Positions 61,901-64,000 of a stretch of DNA of 64,000 bases are shown one piece after another (positions within the stretch are counted from its first letter, which is position 1; the number at the start of each line of letters is the position of its first letter). This DNA comes from Haliclona indistincta (Eukaryota; Porifera; Demospongiae; Haplosclerida; Chalinidae): positions 3,678,458 through 3,742,457 of the forward strand of contig OZ024790.1 in assembly GCA_964017065.1 (NCBI GenBank), given 5' to 3'. Under the pieces are notes generated by a model. It was not told the DNA's origin, searched no databases, and was given only the letters and a program-made list of their open reading frames with translations. A program made the position numbers and the translations under genes.

Positions 61901-64000
61901 ATTGGGACTATAGTTAATAATGGAACCACTTTCAACATCACTGATGAGATTGACCTTAACGTGACAAGTGAGTATAATTAACAACACAATCATGACTGTC
62001 ATAATACTTCTTCTCCTGCAGTCTCCATCATCAGTGTCACAGTGACCATCATACCTAATGATACACTGTATGTGGACACATTTAGTGACTTCCAGTGTAA
62101 TGCAACTATCAGTGAGTATGTGGACACACCCACTACTATCATGTATCAATGGTTGGGACCATCACTACTCATCACTGGAGCTGACTACAATATCACTGGA
62201 GACACTAGACTACGTATCAATCGGTTCAATATGATGCGTGATAATGGCAGGACCATCACCTGCATGGCTACAGTGCTACCATCATCAGGACAACAGTATG
62301 TACTACACAACAATGCTAGTGAGAGCATACAACTGACTGTGGAAGGTGAGTACCACAACTGAATAACTAATAGATGTATCTGCATGATACTAAGTGTTTC
62401 TTGCTAATATATAATTATTATAGCTCTCAATAATGCTGTGTTCACTCCTCGTGTCATTATTCCTGGTGTTCCTACTGCTGGAGACAATTTTAACATTGAA
62501 TGCAGACTTGATGGAGCAATAGAGAGACTGGCAGCTACTCTACTATCAGTAACTTTGGCATATTCCTCTGCTCCAGGAGGAATGACTGGAGAAACATTAC
62601 TAACTGGACCAGTACGCACCAGATTACGTATATTCAATCCTGGAATGACTGATGATGTTGGAATTTACACATGTGCTGCTACTGTTATATCATTATCAAG
62701 TGGATTTTTTGGCGGTTTCAGCAGTGGTTTACTACAAATACAAAGTATGTTCCATTGTTTCACTTTGGTTACGTGACTGTGTTCTTTTGTTTAGTTCCAT
62801 CTCCCCAGCTCACTCTCACCATCACTAGTCCCTCTAACATCACCACACTGTATGAGGGCACTCCTGTCAACCTGACCTGTACTGCTACAATAGACACTAC
62901 CATTGTCAACACTCCTGTCACTGTGTCCAGTATGTGGATTGCACCTAATGGAGAACAGCTGACCAGTAGCAGCTCCAATGATCGTATCACGATAGTGGAC
63001 ATGTTACAGTCAGCACCATACACTAGTGTACTGATGTTTGACCCAGCAGATGATATGGATACTGGAGACTACCAGTGTAATGTAACTGTAGTGGACAACA
63101 GTAATCAACCACTGATACTACCATCATCGCCTACAGCAATTAAAGATTTTCTTAGTATTTCAGGTGTTGGTTTTTTCGTTTACAAGTTGTATATTGACAC
63201 ATTAATTTTTAAAATGTAGTTGTTTGTGAATCCGAGAAAACTACAACAGAGCAGTTTGGTAGCTACAGTTGGCCAGCAACACCAGTAGGAGACACTGTTA
63301 CACTGCCATGTGTATTCAGACCTGGTTATATTGCCAGTCGATCCTGTGCACAAGGAGGATCATGGATTGCTGTTGATGTTACTGACTGCAGAATCAGTGA
63401 GTAACTATACTTCATTTCACCAGCAATTGAAATAAACTTCATTTTGCAGTTGATCAACTTGTAATGAACTTCACATTGTACATGAGGTTTTCCTCAAATT
63501 TGAGTGGTATTCTGGCAGGCCAGAACATACAAGGAGCTCTTCGTAACATTGAGAATGTGGTGTGTATTGCATATCACAAAATTAACGCATTCCATGATTT
63601 TGCCTTAATATTTACAGGTGTTACAGCATGTCAATGTAACAACATTCAAGTGTGGAAATGTAGCAAGGTATAGTTAAGGTTGAGACTATTATTACTGTAA
63701 TTGATTAACATGCTAGTCGAGTAGTTGATACAGCAAGCGGTAGAGACAGAGTGGGTTGTACTATAGTTGGACCAAACAATCCTCAGGACCAGTCACTATC
63801 TCCTGACAGCTTCTTAAACCAGATCATTACTGTATTAAGAGCTAAAAACTTCTCTACACCAGGAACAGAGATCAGATCAGGTCAATCATCTTATACACAT
63901 CACTTTGCTTATGCACTAAATTGTTTTGCAGGATTTGGATATTGTAATTATCAAACCACAAATGGAACTAGAGGATTGTTTAATTGGAATGAAACTGAGG
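55985..64000 (+). CDS. Gene 5: very large adhesion GPCR, cut by the window end
   Basis: Exons: 55985-56141, 56188-56571, 56668-57051, 57102-57371, 57583-57876, 57942-58262, 58342-58665, 58721-59086, 59155-59472, 59553-59912, 59973-60299, 60372-60788, 60848-61183, 61291-61611, 61668-61967, 62022-62345, 62424-62744, 62795-63163, 63220-63396, 63450-63559, 63618-63667, 63717-63880, 63932 onward: about 2154 codons in the window. Signal segment A-R-A-F-L-M-L-V-L-M-A-M-R, then N-terminal domain, Ig-like, FN3, Ig A-B-C-D, five more Ig, FN3, Ig A-B-C-D again, HormR-like, and the start of GAIN. Exon lengths inside the ectodomain are all multiples of three and join in phase 1. No lesion seen. GPS and 7TM should follow within a few kb. 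Confidence 0.9.
56188..57371 (+). CDS. Gene 5 N-terminal domain, Ig-like and FN3 exons
   Basis: Same order and phase as 45187-46321 of gene 4, but clearly more diverged: the FN3 shares G-Y-E-V-F-Y-Q and F-V-V-A-F-G yet differs at over half of positions. The N-terminal unit keeps L-W-C-Q and D-N-Y. I placed the exon 2 start at 56188 (acceptor GCTACAG), since the nearer TTAG acceptor would lead to a stop. Confidence 0.85.
57583..59086 (+). CDS. Gene 5 Ig A-B-C-D cassette, first
   Basis: Four Ig exons (294, 321, 324 and 366 nt). Ig A 57583-57876 has I-K-C and Y-Q-C; Ig B 57942-58262 is nearly the same as gene 1 Ig B; Ig C 58342-58665 has I-E-C and Y-T-C; Ig D 58721-59086 has N-L-T-C and Y-Q-C. 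Repeats as a block at 61668-63163. Confidence 0.9.
59155..61183 (+). CDS. Gene 5 central five Ig exons
   Basis: 59155-59472 (L-V-C, V-T-W-I-K, Y-Q-C), 59553-59912 (L-T-C, F-T-W, F-S-C), 59973-60299 (L-T-C, I-M-W-T-K, Y-T-C), 60372-60788 (I-T-C, M-M-W-S-K followed by a D-rich loop, Y-E-C) and 60848-61183 (L-V-C, V-Q-W, Y-Q-C). These have no counterpart in genes 1 or 4. Confidence 0.85.
61291..61611 (+). CDS. Gene 5 second FN3 exon
   Basis: FN3-like strand pattern with Y-H-I-L-Y-T and Y-N-Y-T-V-I-A-S-N-C. The exon starts after ACACACACAG and ends at a GTAAGC donor, 321 nt, phase 1 on both sides. Confidence 0.75.
61668..63396 (+). CDS. Gene 5 Ig A-B-C-D cassette, second, plus HormR
   Basis: Exons 61668-61967, 62022-62345, 62424-62744, 62795-63163 and 63220-63396. 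Closer to the gene 1 and gene 4 cassettes in part than to the first cassette of the same gene (Ig D here ends in the same S-P-T-A-I-K form as genes 1 and 4). All Ig cysteines are present. Confidence 0.9.
63450..64000 (+). CDS. Gene 5 first GAIN exons (cut by window end)
   Basis: 63450-63559, 63618-63667 and 63717-63880 match genes 1 and 4 in length and phase; 63932 opens the HormR-like exon (G-F-G-Y-C-N-Y) and runs off the window. The third intron is again 49 nt with a GTATAG donor. Confidence 0.9.

Overview
The window looks like nuclear DNA from a marine sponge, most likely a demosponge such as Amphimedon. This rests on adhesion-GPCR genes with many introns of about 50 nt, one extracellular domain per exon, AT-rich spacers and very dense miniature transposons. 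The species is an inference; no marker gene is present.

The main content is a head-to-tail array, all on the + strand, of closely related adhesion G-protein-coupled receptor (aGPCR) genes. Gene 1 (2-28219) enters from the left edge. Its ectodomain exons carry a stop codon, a frameshift and a lost Ig cysteine, but its GAIN/GPS/7TM half (23634-28219) is open. It is followed by a 7TM-only pseudogene (28916-30757). Gene 2 (31332-34841, 772 codons) and gene 3 (36581-40013, 789 codons) are short receptors without Ig or FN3 domains. Gene 4 (42603-51015, 21 exons, 1588 codons) is a complete receptor with N-terminal domain, Ig-like, FN3, 2 Ig, HormR-like, GAIN and 7TM. Gene 5 (55985 to beyond 64000) is the largest: 14 Ig-like and 2 FN3 domains, then HormR and the start of GAIN. 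The exon models of genes 2, 3 and 4 all sum to multiples of three with an open frame.

A roughly 6.4-6.9 kb block carrying a four-Ig plus HormR exon cassette occurs twice (2124-8563 and 8975-15839), nearly identical, on either side of a 200-base N gap. This is either an assembly (haplotype) duplication or a very recent segmental duplication. The copies differ in a microsatellite and by a 424-bp hairpin.

Between the second cassette and the gene 1 GAIN exons lies about 10.5 kb of mobile DNA. It holds PHD-finger-bearing repeats, a LINE reverse-transcriptase tail split by a terminal-inverted-repeat (TIR) element, and a Mutator-like transposase plus YqaJ-type nuclease gene broken by one in-frame TGA. 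Introns and intergenic DNA elsewhere hold many foldback/MITE elements, several with clear target-site duplications, and one hAT-like insertion with a matching empty site at the paralogous position.

The receptor genes probably work as autoproteolysed cell-surface receptors. The GPS sequence and the tethered-agonist region are the same in genes 1 to 4 apart from single substitutions, while the ectodomain differs in length and domain content, built from exchangeable phase-1 exons.
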